From contig CM072152.1 of assembly GCA_036850595.1 (NCBI GenBank), positions 23,635,179 through 23,699,178 of the forward strand: DNA of 64,000 bases, given 5' to 3'. The notes beneath the pieces are model-generated. The model was not told the origin of the DNA. It saw only the letters and a list, made by a program, of their open reading frames with translations, and did no database searches. This DNA comes from Rhyacichthys aspro (Eukaryota > Chordata > Actinopteri > Gobiiformes > Rhyacichthyidae). Of this stretch, positions 24,641 to 35,945 are shown piece by piece (within the stretch, counting starts at the first letter, position 1; each line of letters begins with the position of its first letter). The position numbers were made by a program, and so were the translations under genes.

Positions 24641-26085
24641 TAATCACACTTTTAATAAAAATATTGAATTCTTTTAAGTTGTAAGCTGATATAAATTAAG
24701 TTAAGTTTGATATAAATTATGTCAAATTAAATGTTAGTGTCTAAGAAGATATTACACAAAAATAAATAAATGAAAAATAAAACTAAGCAGATTATAATTT
24801 TGGACTCTAATATTGTATTAATAGTGATCCAGGACAAGAAAAAAAATAAGATACATTTGCTGCATTGATTTGTTCAGAATAGTTGCTGACATCAGGTGAT
24901 ATAAATATATTTTATTTTGTCTAACATGAGCTGGTGATGTTATAGAGAAATAAATAAAGCATGTACAGTTGTTTAAACCCAACACAAACAGAGTTAAAAC
25001 CTCAATATTCACAAACTGAAAACTGTGCAAAGATTATGAAAATATTATCCTTTTAAACTCTAACTCTTTACTATATTTAAACCAAAACTGTGCTGCTCTG
25101 TGCCACTTTTTTTTCTTCTACAGCTGTTTTCTCAAAAGACTCGCAGTGCATTGTGGGTAAGGCAGACAAAGGCAAACAGAGGCTTTCAACATACATCACG
25201 TTTTAACCAAACAAAGGAAGGATGGCAATTAAGATACACTCAACATTAAACTAAAAAGAATATTTATCATGAAAGGGTCTGAATGTTGGTTTATTTTGTT
25301 GTGTCTTTACAAATCATTTTAATAATTAAGCGTTTTTCATTCTCAATGTTTGGACGATAGGCTTTTGTTTTGAAGTTTATGTAATTACAAACTTAGATTC
25401 TAAAGTCTTTATGACGAAATGTACTTTTTAATTGAATCTTTGCGTCCTCGTTCCTTCGTAGGCGTCTGTTTTCCTTCTGTCACAATTAAAAAGGCAGCGT
25501 TTTCACTCATTTCTGTTTCGGTTTATTGAGCTCGTTACCCGACATGTCATTATTTTACACAGAAATCTCCATCTTCTCAACAGTGCAGCGTTGTTGCCGG
25601 CTGCTCGGTGTTTTCACGGCCAACAATAATCAATATTCACACATCAAGAGGTGAAATAGGAGTGAGCTGCAGCCTTGGGCGGTGTTGCTGATGACATGCA
25701 GTTGTTCAGGGCACAAGGGCATCGCTTAATTGATGTTTCTACATAAATGTTCATAAAAATCAATATGTTACGAGAAGCGCTGGCAAACAATAAAACGATG
25801 GAGGTTAACGTTGTCCACACTGATGACTTGAGATTAGATAGATTCATCATTTTAGCAGAAACAAGCAGATGTTTAATGTGTTTAAATGCGTCATGTTCTG
25901 CTTCATCTTTCTGGATTTAGTTTTTTATTAAGAGGTCTGTGAAGAAAACACCCTGAAGTCACCGTAAGATGGAGTTTTCTTCTGAGTTCCTGTTACTTAC
26001 TGAGGTAAAGAAGTTGTGGAAATGGTTTTAAAAAAAAGATCTGTACGACAAGGAGGTCCTACAAAAAAAAACGTACGCACTTTTT
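24641..26085. other. Non-coding spacer
   Basis: Unique AT-rich sequence. A patch of more complex sequence at 25,430-25,640 could be regulatory but shows no distinctive motif cluster. No gene recognised. Confidence 0.4.
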
Positions 26086-26560
26086 AAACTGATTTTAGTT
26101 GGATTTGAACAGGTTTTAGATGGACTTTTTAGATTTTAGATTAATTTTGACAGGTTTTATTTCTCTTTGTGGCAAAAACTGGCTTAACCTGTAAGATTTC
26201 ATAAACAAATAAAATAAATCTGGTTCAAATCCATCTAAAACCAGTTCAAGTCCTGCTAAAACCTGTTCAAATCCATCTAAAACCTGTTCAAATCCATCTA
26301 AAACCTGTTCAGATCCAACTAAAACCTGTTCAAATCCAACTAAAACCTGTTCAAATCTTTCTAAAACCTGTTCAAATCCAACTAAAACCTGTTGAAGTCC
26401 ATCTAAAACCTGTTCAAATACATCTAAAACCTGTTCAAATCCATCTAAACCCTGTTCAGATCCAACTAAAACCTGTTCAAATCCAACTAAAACCTGTTCA
26501 AATCCAACTAAAACCTGTTCAAATCCATCTAAAACCTGTTCAAATCCAAATAAATTGCAT
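26086..26560 (+). repeat. 21-bp minisatellite, array 2
   Basis: It is the same unit as at 21.6 kb. A short inverted stretch lies at about 26,092-26,156 (TTGGATTTGAACAGGTTTTA), then a 60-bp spacer (CAAAAACTGGCTTAACCTGT in the middle), then about 15 direct units at 26,222-26,552. The spacer resembles the spacer of array 3 (CAAAAACTAGCTTCAGATTT), so the arrays share flanking sequence and not just the unit. Confidence 0.92.
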
Positions 26561-29420
26561 TGTGTGATTTAAAAGGTGACTTTTAGCCCCAAAACATATA
26601 TTTTCTAAATCATGTTAATGGTTATATACGCTAAAAGGACCATCTCCTGGCCAAAAGTTCCCCTTAAAACAAAATAAAATACTTCAATTTAAAACCTATT
26701 AACACTAAAGTTAGAGATTGAATTTGTTAAATGACACACTTTCAGTTTAAATTGTTAAAATAAATGACATATCATCATTTTTTAGGAGTTTGTAGCAGTT
26801 TGAACTAAGTTATTACACATCTTATGTAGTCAAGCCATTATAAAACTTTTCTAAATGTAAGTACTACAATATACTGATTTATTGCATATAATTTCAGTGA
26901 ATTATTTTAGACAAACATAAAGAACAGTTTCTCTGCTAATTCTGACCTTTCGTTTGCCAATACAAAGCCCAGGCTGCTTCATTATTTAAATAAATGGTGA
27001 TAATCATCAGTAATTGTTGTTTCTCTGCACCCAAGAGTGTAATGCTAATCAGGCAGGCTCAGGCTAATGAGGTTAAGACAGTCCCACCAGTAAACAATGT
27101 GTTGATTTACGAGAACACACACATCCCAACCACACTGCATCCCCTCGACTGCACTTCCCTCTGTTTGTTTTCTCATATGTCGGAAAGTTGTAAAGGTCAC
27201 TGATGAACACAAACTGACATGTGGTTATTTTAATTACTCTGGAGATGCTCACAGCTGAAACTTTCTCCTCATTCTTAATTGTTTCCAACACTAAAGTGAC
27301 TCATGTTTCTGTTTGTTAAACTTTTTTTTGCTCTGCTGAACAGTTTTCAAAGAGTAAATCTGACTTCCTGTTACATAGTGAGGTAGATAAGTGACACAAT
27401 GAGACCTAAAGAGGCATTAGAGCAAAAAAAATAACTCAAAAGGTAAATAGGTAAATAAAGAACTTTCACTTTTCACTTTCATGTTCAAGGAAGGTTTTCT
27501 TTTTATTATTATTTATTGTTGTTGTTGTTGTTTTGTTTAATGAGCATACACAGCTTCTATGTCATAAGAAAACATTTCAACAATTTAACCTCATCTCCTG
27601 TCTAAGAGTGTCAAAAAGCAATGATTCAGATTTTTTTTTTAATAATAATAAGTTGTTTGTAGAAAAAAATAAATTGCTGTACCTAGGACAAAATAATAAA
27701 ATAATAATCGTAAAAAAAATAAAAAAAAAAAAAACTTCAATCAAATTGCAAAGGAAGTGTATAAAATTAAATAAATAAATAAATAAATAAATAAAAATAA
27801 AAACACGAAAGGGACACAGGTGGCACTATATAGTTTAAAAAAAGAAAAAAAAAAAATCAAAATTCACTCCAAAACACACAGACAAAGTTATGAAAAAATG
27901 AAGAAAAAAAAAACCACAAAAAAATGTCAAGGATCTCTGAGGATTAATACAAATGAGTAACTTAAAGTAATGAATAATGAGTAAAATAAATAAACAGATC
28001 CTATTCTCTTTACCTTTTCACCTCCATCATTGTTTGAACCTCTGACAGACTCTGAAAGTGACTTATGTTGAATATGAAACTATTTTCTTCCAAAGTAATA
28101 ACTTAAATAAGTCCAAATGTTTTCTCCAACCAAGAGTATTAGTTTTTATCCTTGTGTGCTTCTGGAAGGAGAATAGAAGATATCTCGTTGTAAACATATA
28201 GTACATGCCAGTGTTTTAGAAAAATGTGCCTGTGATTTGAAAATGTTAACTCTGTGAACCTAAAAACTTGTAAAATAAAAGTTTTCCACATGGATTGTTT
28301 ACATAAATCTGCATTTGTGAGAAAAACCTTTGAAGTTATTGAGAATACGGACAATTTACTCATTAAGCGGTGAAGGAATTAAAGCCATCCCGCGTTGAAT
28401 GTGTCTGAGGAGGATTTATAGCGGTGTTTTCCTCAGAGTATGTTGTGATACGTGTTGGTTTAGGCGTGTTGTGTGGCGTCGTATTGGAAGCCACTATCTC
28501 CCGCCTGCAGCTGGATGGAGCACAGATTGGACCAAAGCTATAAATACTGTCTGTGAGACGCACACACAAACCGTAAATACACCATCCCTCTGCCAAACCC
28601 GATTAAACAGGAAATAAATCAGTCCAACACACGGCTACACACAGACGCTCTATACATGTTCCTGAACACAACACGTGAAGGGTTCGCGGCTTTGGCCTCG
28701 AGGTGTCGAGTGTTTAATTGTGGAAACACTTTGAACCTGGCTCCAAACGGCAAATAAATGAATGGAACATCACGTTGTGTTTGATAAACCAAATTCAGTT
28801 TGAAAAAAGCTGTAAAAAAAGACTTATATTTTTTGCTCTAGTTGGAGACAATGGTTTAAACCCCAAATAGTTTGTTGTAAAAGTATAATATAAAGAAAAT
28901 ATTATTATGATGCCAAAAAAGTAATGAAAAAGATTAAAGATTCCTAACTGGAAGTGATGTCCTAGTGTTCTCTAAAACTGTACTTTAAGTTTGTTCTATG
29001 ATGACTATTGTACTGTATCCTGGCCCTGTATCATTTATGTCTTTTGTAATGGTATTATGTTTTTTTTTTTGGTTTGTTTTTTGTTTTTTCTGTGTCTGGA
29101 ACTACGGATAAAATTCAGCTTTGTGCTAATCCACAACTGTCCACTGTCCCAACCAAATGAATGAATAAATGAAATGAAAAAGTCAATTTCTCATTGCGAT
29201 AGTGATATAATAGTCTATCTCATCGTGTATTTAAGGCAGGTAATTGGGTTTTGTGTCATATTTACTCCACCATATAAAAAACATTTCATAAAACCTTTTC
29301 TTTACTTGAGCGCACTTGGTTTCCCTACTTTTTAACATTTTAACTCTTTTACAGATGAACTTTCTACCATTAGTTAATCATTAATTGACAGCAAAAGCTA
29401 ATTTATCTCCAAAAATCATG
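26561..29420. other. Non-coding spacer with simple repeats
   Basis: Contains (TTG)n at about 27,515-27,532, A-runs near 27,710-27,735 and an (AAAT)n tract at about 27,767-27,800. A mixed-composition patch lies at 28,380-28,700. No gene recognised. Confidence 0.45.
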
Positions 29421-29424
29421 TCCA

Positions 29425-30045
29425 TTAAAACTGGAAACTGGTTTTAGATTGAATGGAACAGGTTTTATTTGGATTTGAACAGGTTTTATTTGGATTTGAA
29501 CAGGTTTTAGATGGATTTGAATAGGCTTTAAATGGATTTGAACAGGTTTTAGATGGATTTGAATAGGCTTTAAATGGATTTGAATAGGTTTTAGTTGGAT
29601 TTGAATAGGTATTAATTGGATTTGAACAGGTTTTTGATGGATTTGAACAGGTTTTAGTTGGATTTGAATAGGCTTTAAATGGATTTGAACAGGTTTTAGA
29701 TGGATTTGAATATGTTTTAATTGGATTTGAACAGGTTTTAGTTGGATTTGAACAGGTTTTAGATGGATTTGAAAAGGTTTTAGTTGGATTTAAACAGGTT
29801 TTAACTGGATTTGAAAAGGTTTTATTTGGATTTGAATAGGCTTTAATTGGATTTGAACATGTTTTAGATGGGTTTGAAAAGGTTTTAGTTGGATTTAAAC
29901 AGGTTTTATTTGGATTTGAGCAGAAAATATATATCTTAGTACCAAAAACTAGCTTCAGATTTCATGAACAAATTAAAATAATCTCATTCGAATCCAACTA
30001 AACCTTATTCAAATCCATTTAAAACCTGTTCAAGTCCAGTTAAAC
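29425..30045 (-). repeat. 21-bp minisatellite, array 3 (inverted)
   Basis: About 24 units of the same 21-bp repeat lie in reverse orientation (GGATTTGAACAGGTTTTAGA), ending near 29,925. They are followed by a spacer with CAAAAACTAGCTTCAGATTT and then two to three units in forward orientation at 29,990-30,045. The layout is the mirror image of array 2, as expected if one element had inserted in the opposite direction. Confidence 0.93.
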
Positions 30046-30116
30046 CGTAAAAAACATCACCTACTAAAAGCATTTGAGGGCCGCGTTTGGCCCCTGGGCC
30101 TCGAGTTTGACGTGTG
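30046..30116. mobile_element. Probable hAT element right end beside array 3
   Basis: The sequence GGGCCGCGTTTGGCCCCTGG followed by GCCTCGAGTTTGACGTGTG matches the typical inner end of fish hAT elements (GGCCACATTTGGCCC.., then GAGTTTGACACC). The left terminal repeat was not found, so the boundaries are provisional. Confidence 0.5.
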
Positions 30117-32245
30117 GTTTACACAATAGATATTCCAACAGACACTTGAGAAGCCTATTTTCACACAAAAGACAAAGTGACCTTCACGTACAGACTCTAC
30201 TTTTACTTTTTCTCGTCAAACTTTGCGAGACATACCAATGCGATGCCTTCAGTGTCACGTAGAAAACTATAAAGAGCGTCAGCGCGCGTTAGAACACAAC
30301 GAGGAGTCTGCCTTCATTCCTGATTAGCAGACATCATTAAACTACAAGGTGTTGTCAGCGCTTTGCTCCTCGTTAGCGGCTGATGCATTTCCCTCGTTAG
30401 CAGACATCGCGGCGTGTGCATCTTCGTTACTTCACACGTGTTTCTCAAATGTGTGCGTCGTAAACGGGATGATTCTGCGTGACGCCTGCGAGCCCTTTTG
30501 GAGTCTGCGCGGTGTAATTACAAGGGTCCTCGAGAGGAAGCGGTGGGGGAAGTGAAGGAGGGATGAAGAGGAAAGGAAACGAGGGAAGAGGTGGGCTCGG
30601 AGCCACAGAACCTGAGCTGACACTATTGACACTTCAGAGGAAAGGAGGATTTTAGCACAGGTTAGCTTTAAATTTATGGCTTCCTACAATTGACAGATAA
30701 AAAAGTCAATATTTATTTATTGCATTGCTCCACAAACGGATTAAATATATTGTAGGCTGAGAAAAAGGTGTATAAATGACATTTTAGGAGAAATTTAGGT
30801 GAAATTTAGGTGATCTTGATGTGGTCTTTTTACTGCCACAAAACAACAATAATACTGTTAATCAGTTTTGATTTGTTGATCAAAAAACAAAATGCTATCT
30901 TTGAAAATAGGATTCAGTGAAAGGAAGGGCTTATAATGAAAAGGTCATGTGGCATTTTATTAACTAAGAGGGTAAAAAAGTGCTAAAATACATACAAATA
31001 TAGATGATAGGCCTCCAATGCATTATTTTATTCAGAAAATATTTCATGTATATGTTTTCTTAATTGGGGAAAACTTTATGCCATTTCCAACACTATACAT
31101 TACAGCTACTATATGGACTTTTGAAGCACAACACATTTACTCTAAAAAGTTTTAAAACATTCTTGTGATTTTAGTGGAAGCAAAAAGACTTCATCAAGAG
31201 CTCTCATGTCAAAAGTGTAACTCTGTTTTACCAAAATTGTCACCTGCATCCTTCTGGTCGAGAATGTTTTCTCAAATAAATAAAAACAAAAATGAAGATA
31301 GAATTTAAAAAAGTTAAAAAGTTGCTGCATGAGAGAAAGGCGTAACAATAAATCCTGCTGGTGTTTCCACAAGAGCACAGCACTGTTTGGAGAATACTAA
31401 GTGTTGCTTTTTGCTCACATTGAAGCTTAAAATACTGTTAGAAATTGGCAAATGACTTTGAACTCTTACCCCTCACGGACTCCATCTGAAAGCAACACTG
31501 TCCAAATCTAAGAAGTAAGAGCAAAGTCTGAGAAATCAAAGACCTCCTGCTTCAAGCCTCAAAGAAGAATCTTTGAAATGGCACAAAAGCAACCCTCAAA
31601 AAATATGACAAAAAGGCTGCAGCGGGAAGAGAGAAGTAGAAAAGATGAGAAATGAGGAGCCGAGCAAACAACAGAGAGAACAGGGAGACTTCAGAGCCAA
31701 GAAGAACCCAGCTGAGAGGGAGATGGAGACGGTTGGAGAGTGGAGAAAAGTTTAGTTCTCAATTCAGCAGCTCATAAGGAAAGACAGCGGGATAATTAAC
31801 TGCAAGAGATCTGCCAGCTTCATCATTAAATTCACGATATTTTAGGAAAAGGTTGAGTAATCTCTGACCTTTAGACGACCAAAAACAGCAAGGGGTACTC
31901 GTGGGAGGTTTGTATAGTTTAGTTTTTTTAATTTGAGTTTAACTGTCCGTGCAGTGATAACAAAGGGCAGGACTTATTTAGACTTAGTTCATGTTTAGCC
32001 GAAGCAGGACAGAAACACCTCATTGTTGCCACATGTTGTCCCAAATGCACCAGTCCCTATTGAACCGTCCTGCTGGTGGTGTCCCATTTCAGCTGGACGT
32101 AAGACAAGCCCATGGGTAAAGTTTCAATCACTACATGCCCCTCTTTTACCCCTGAACCCCAGCCCTGACTCCAGAAAATGTAAATTATTGATGCAAAAAC
32201 CTAAAGTGTTCTTCACCATAAAGGTTTGTTTTTTGTTTTTTTGTC
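30117..32245. other. Non-coding spacer
   Basis: No gene recognised. The first 500 bases are GC-richer, with scattered short frames. The rest is AT-rich. Confidence 0.4.
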
Positions 32246-32248
32246 TGT

Positions 32249-32304
32249 CCTAGGACTTGTTTGTCTTGGGAGACCCTACGGAGGCACATAGCCCCAAAAA
32301 CATA
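32249..32304 (-). mobile_element. LINE 5'-region fragment
   Basis: CCTAGGACTTGTTTGTCTTG and GGAGACCCTACGGAGGCACA match the sequence at 56,375-56,430, which lies just upstream of the endonuclease coding region of the LINE on the minus strand. This is therefore a short 5' fragment of the same LINE family in minus orientation. Confidence 0.65.
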
Positions 32305-32373
32305 AAACAGAGATCACTAAAACCATTTTAAAATAAATGCGTGGCTCAAGAATGAGGTTTTCAGCACGTTTTT

Positions 32374-32432
32374 CTGGGAGGAGCTGGAGGGAGAGGACAG
32401 GGAAATCTGGAAGAAAAAAGATGGATGTATAG
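32374..32432 (+). mobile_element. LINE 3'-end fragment A
   Basis: GAGGAGCTGGAGG..GACAGGGAAATCTGG matches the end of the LINE coding region near 49,595-49,640 (minus strand there). It is followed by AAGAAAAAAGATGGATG, a GATG-type tail characteristic of this LINE group. Most of the element is missing. Confidence 0.6.
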
Positions 32433-32479
32433 AGAGACCGAAGACAATATTTGGATCTAAGTTTACAGTTGTGGATGAT

Positions 32480-32560
32480 TACTGGGGAGGTGTTCTGGGC
32501 ATGTCCCGCTGGAAGGAAGACACACTGGAGGGACTAGATAAACAGAAGATGGATGAATAG
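32480..32560 (+). mobile_element. LINE 3'-end fragment B
   Basis: CTGGGGAGGTGTTCTGGGCA followed by TGTCCCGCTGG matches the minus-strand LINE sequence around 49,720-49,750. The stretch ends GATAAACAGAAGATGGATGA, again a decayed 3' tail. It is a second, separate 3' end within 110 bases of fragment A. Confidence 0.65.
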
Positions 32561-33688
32561 AAAGAAAAGACTGGATTAGAAGCAGAACACAGTATTCATT
32601 TGCATATTTAGCAAAAGAAAAAATATAAATGTGGACAAATTGAAAAGTTACAGTCAATAAATAATGTCTGTTGTTATATTTTAATTTAACCTTTTATTAA
32701 CCTTCTTTCTTTGGAAAATAACACTTTGTACTGTCTGTGTGCTGCACTAACAAGTGGATTTCCTCCTAAAATATGTTTATGAGGGATATATCGAGAAAGG
32801 AAAAGAAAATTAAACGGTGAAACATTCATACAATTCAGTCTCAGTGATTGAAAAGACGTTCAAAGTGAAAGGATCAGTCTTAAATTGTACTTATTTTACA
32901 AAACGAAGCGATCTATTTTATTTATTTATTTATTTATTTATGTACTGTTTTGGACCTCACGTTGAAGAAAATAAATAAATAAATGAACAAAAACACTGGG
33001 GACTGTCTCATCTCCCGGTCTTTAGGTAAATCTCTCGTCAGAGCAGTGAGGGAACCACTCGCCCAATTATTTTAATGAGAACATCAGCTCGCTCCATTCA
33101 TGTTCGCTCCGTTCAAAGTGCCCCCCTCAGGGAAGACAAAACCCTGCTGCTTAAACACTTAAAGCCTTTTTCTGCTGCCTCGGAAAGCTCAGTTATGGAG
33201 TGAAAAGTGTTTTGTTTACAGGGCAGGTTTACTGGGATGAGCTTCTCTGTTGTTTGAAAGTTGTTGTTGTGAAATGTTATTATGGACAGCTTTGTTAAAA
33301 TGAGCTTTGAGAGTGACAGGGACAGATGTTAAAGTAAGAAAAACAAAAAACAAATGACAAAGAAGTTGATATATTAAATTGTTTCCAGTTGAGTGGACTT
33401 TTCTTATTCCCGAGACATATACAAGTCAATGACAAACCTTTAAATAAGTAAAGCAAGTGGTTTACATTCATCAGGAGCATGCTACTGTCTCTGTCATAAT
33501 AATAACTTTTAAAACTCTAATTTTCTATCTCCCTTCTTCTTCTCTCGTCTCTTATTGAACATTGTTTATTTATGCACATTTAATACATGAAATCACTAAA
33601 CAATGAGTGGGATGAATACATAAATTTGCTGTAAATTAATCTTAAACTTATATTATTTACTCTATTTCTCTCTCTTTTTCTCCTTGTA
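32561..33688. other. Non-coding spacer with (TTTA)n tract
   Basis: A tetranucleotide TTTA run lies at about 32,915-32,941. A more complex patch at 33,010-33,190 could be regulatory. No gene recognised. Confidence 0.4.
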
Positions 33689-34082
33689 CAATCACATGCT
33701 CCAAAAAGGAGCGCTCCCATTGGTCGACACTTGTCACATGACGTTCCAGGAAGTTTAATAGCTGCAGATAAAGTGTATTTTCAGCTGAATATGTCTTTTA
33801 ACAGAGAAACAGCTGAAAAAAGAAAAGCATCAACAGAGAAAAGGGAGACAACGTAAAACACAGATAAATACTGTCAATTCAATCACGTAATGTTTAACGA
33901 GGAGGAGATAATTGTCGTCCTGACGCTGAAGTCACAGCTAAGCTAACGCTAAACTCTAAACTTCAGTTTGGTCAAATGGATTAGTATTTTGTGGAAGAAA
34001 AATTGTTCATTTTTAGTTGTTTGGTTTTTTTTTTAATAAAAGAGAAGCAGGGTCTGAGACAGGGACAAAAAAAAGAAAATCT
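33689..34082 (+). repeat. Dispersed repeat family, copy 5
   Basis: This is the closest relative of the copy at 7.75 kb. Identity is near-complete from CCCATTGGTCGACACTTGTC to GGATTAGTATTTTG. After that the two differ in a short T-rich stretch and then share AAAAGAGAAGCAGG and GTCTGAGACAGGGACAA. The high identity points to recent spread. Confidence 0.8.
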
Positions 34083-34435
34083 TTAAAGCATTTTCGTGCC
34101 AGTCTCTCTAAACCCTGATTTTGGTCCCGTATGACTACAAAGTGTGTCAAAATAAACCAGACTTTCTTTTTCAGAGAAACCAACAGCACCACATTGTTTG
34201 CAATAAACCTATGTCCTCATAATGAAATGAAGAAATAGCAGAGCATAGACATAAATTCATGTTTTCCCTGTTTAGATATTTGATTTGTTTGGTTATTATT
34301 TTCTGTATAGTGTTATCAAATATCTATATTTTTGGAGTTATGTCTCTGTGTCTTTTTTAACAAAAGAAGCCACAGTTATTTGAGATCACTGATTTGTTTT
34401 TTCCCCTTCCTTCATTTTCACCTTGCCACCCACCA
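34083..34435. other. Non-coding spacer
   Basis: AT-rich; nothing recognised. Confidence 0.4.
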
Positions 34436-34439
34436 AGAT

Positions 34440-34700
34440 CCATTTCATCTGTTGAGCTGCTTTGCATAAATCGTCAAATCCTCTAACTTTGTACGAACGG
34501 CAGCGATCGGAGCGAGAGACAATCAGAAGCAGGCCCCGCTGTGTTCATCATAACTGGGTTTAGATGAGGAAAAATACTTCTCAAATGAGCGCTGAAGGAA
34601 TGAATTTTGATGTGTGTTTGGAGCGGCGCCCGCTGTGTGTGAGCGATGTCGGTCTGAAACACAAGCTCACCTTCAGAATCTCAGATAATCAAATGTACTC
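34440..34700. promoter_or_regulatory. Candidate conserved non-coding element
   Basis: Complex sequence including CATTTCATCTGTTGAGCTGC, TTTGCATAAATCGTCAAATC (TTTGCATA is octamer-like) and CAGCGATCGGAGCGAGAGAC. No coding frame is present. Regulatory role is inferred from composition and motifs. Confidence 0.3.
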
Positions 34701-35795
34701 TGGTGGAAAAAGGTAATTGTTAGACTTCTGCTTGTCAGGTTTGTGAAGAGTGTGGGGAAAGAAAGCAAAAATGTGACAAAGAGAAACAGGAGAAGGTTAA
34801 TATTAAGTGTGAAAAACAAATGTAGCTGTAGATCTATGAGTGCATTTTGTATCTTAAATTGTTTATGTAGGGATTAAACAACTAGTTTACTGCATGAAAG
34901 TGGAATTAATTAAGTTCAGTTTTATTGAGAATCAAATGTTACAGCAATACTCATACAGAAAACACCCCATCTCCTTTGACTCTAAAGAAAAAGGGAAAAC
35001 TTCAAAATAAACAGACTCATGTCAGATATTATCGTCGCTTATTTGCAATTAAATTTAAATAAAAATAAGCCAATTTAATATCAGCAAGAGGGGGCTAGTC
35101 CCATCCAAATGAATGAGTTGTGTTAGGAGTTAAAGGTTGGTCTCATAAGATTTTGTTTGGGTCGTCTAAAGAAAACCTAAAGTCAATAATGTCAAAAATT
35201 CTTAAAATAAATAAATAAATAAATAAATCCAGACATTATGGAAGTCCATAAAAAAAATAAATAAATAAATTCTTGTGGTAATTGGCAGGGGTCAGGAATA
35301 ACACGATGTATTGAAGGGACACTAAAAATAAACAAAGCTATCAAAAAATAACCCAATTATTGTTGAATGGAATTAAACATGACACTTGAAATAAAGAAAA
35401 CTATTAGATACCAAACCTTTACAAAATAAATAATAAATTTTGTGCACTTGTTGTCCTGCTCTATGTCTTCTTCAAATAATTCAGAGGCTGGAGTGTAGGA
35501 GCTATTTAATATTTACCAAGAAACAAGAAATAACCCATTTGTACATTCACCTCCTTTAGATTTTTGGCTGGTATAATGTGTACAACCATTCATCCTCAGC
35601 CTTGCATCAGCTGAATACATGACAAATAACAAGCTGCAAACTTACAAATCAATAACAATCTTTCAGTTCAGGAGTTGTGTTTCTGTTACATTTATTTAAC
35701 ACCCACACGGTGCACGGTTCCTTTATTTATAGCAATATTTCACAAGATTGTTTTAGAGCAAGAACTTTAGCATTAAAATAAAAATGTAGGAAAAG
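34701..35795. other. Non-coding spacer with (AAAT)n tracts
   Basis: Two (AAAT)n tracts at about 35,207-35,228 and 35,255-35,270. No gene recognised. Confidence 0.45.
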
Positions 35796-35799
35796 CCGG

Positions 35800-35945
35800 T
35801 GGTCGACCTGTCACATTTAAATAAGGTTTCATAAGCTGCAGTGATCCCTGTTACAGACCATTGTCCCACATTAAAGCCTCTCAAAGGTCAGGCCGCTAAT
35901 GGTATAATGCCTTTCTCTCTTTAAATCCCTTCTGTACATAAACAT
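35800..35945. promoter_or_regulatory. Candidate conserved non-coding element
   Basis: Contains ACAGACCATTGTCCCACATT (SOX-like CATTGT core) followed closely by CTCTCAAAGGTCAGGCCGCT, which overlaps a TCF-like CTCAAAG and a nuclear-receptor half-site AGGTCA, and by CTAATGG. The cluster stands out from its flanks. No coding frame. Confidence 0.3.
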
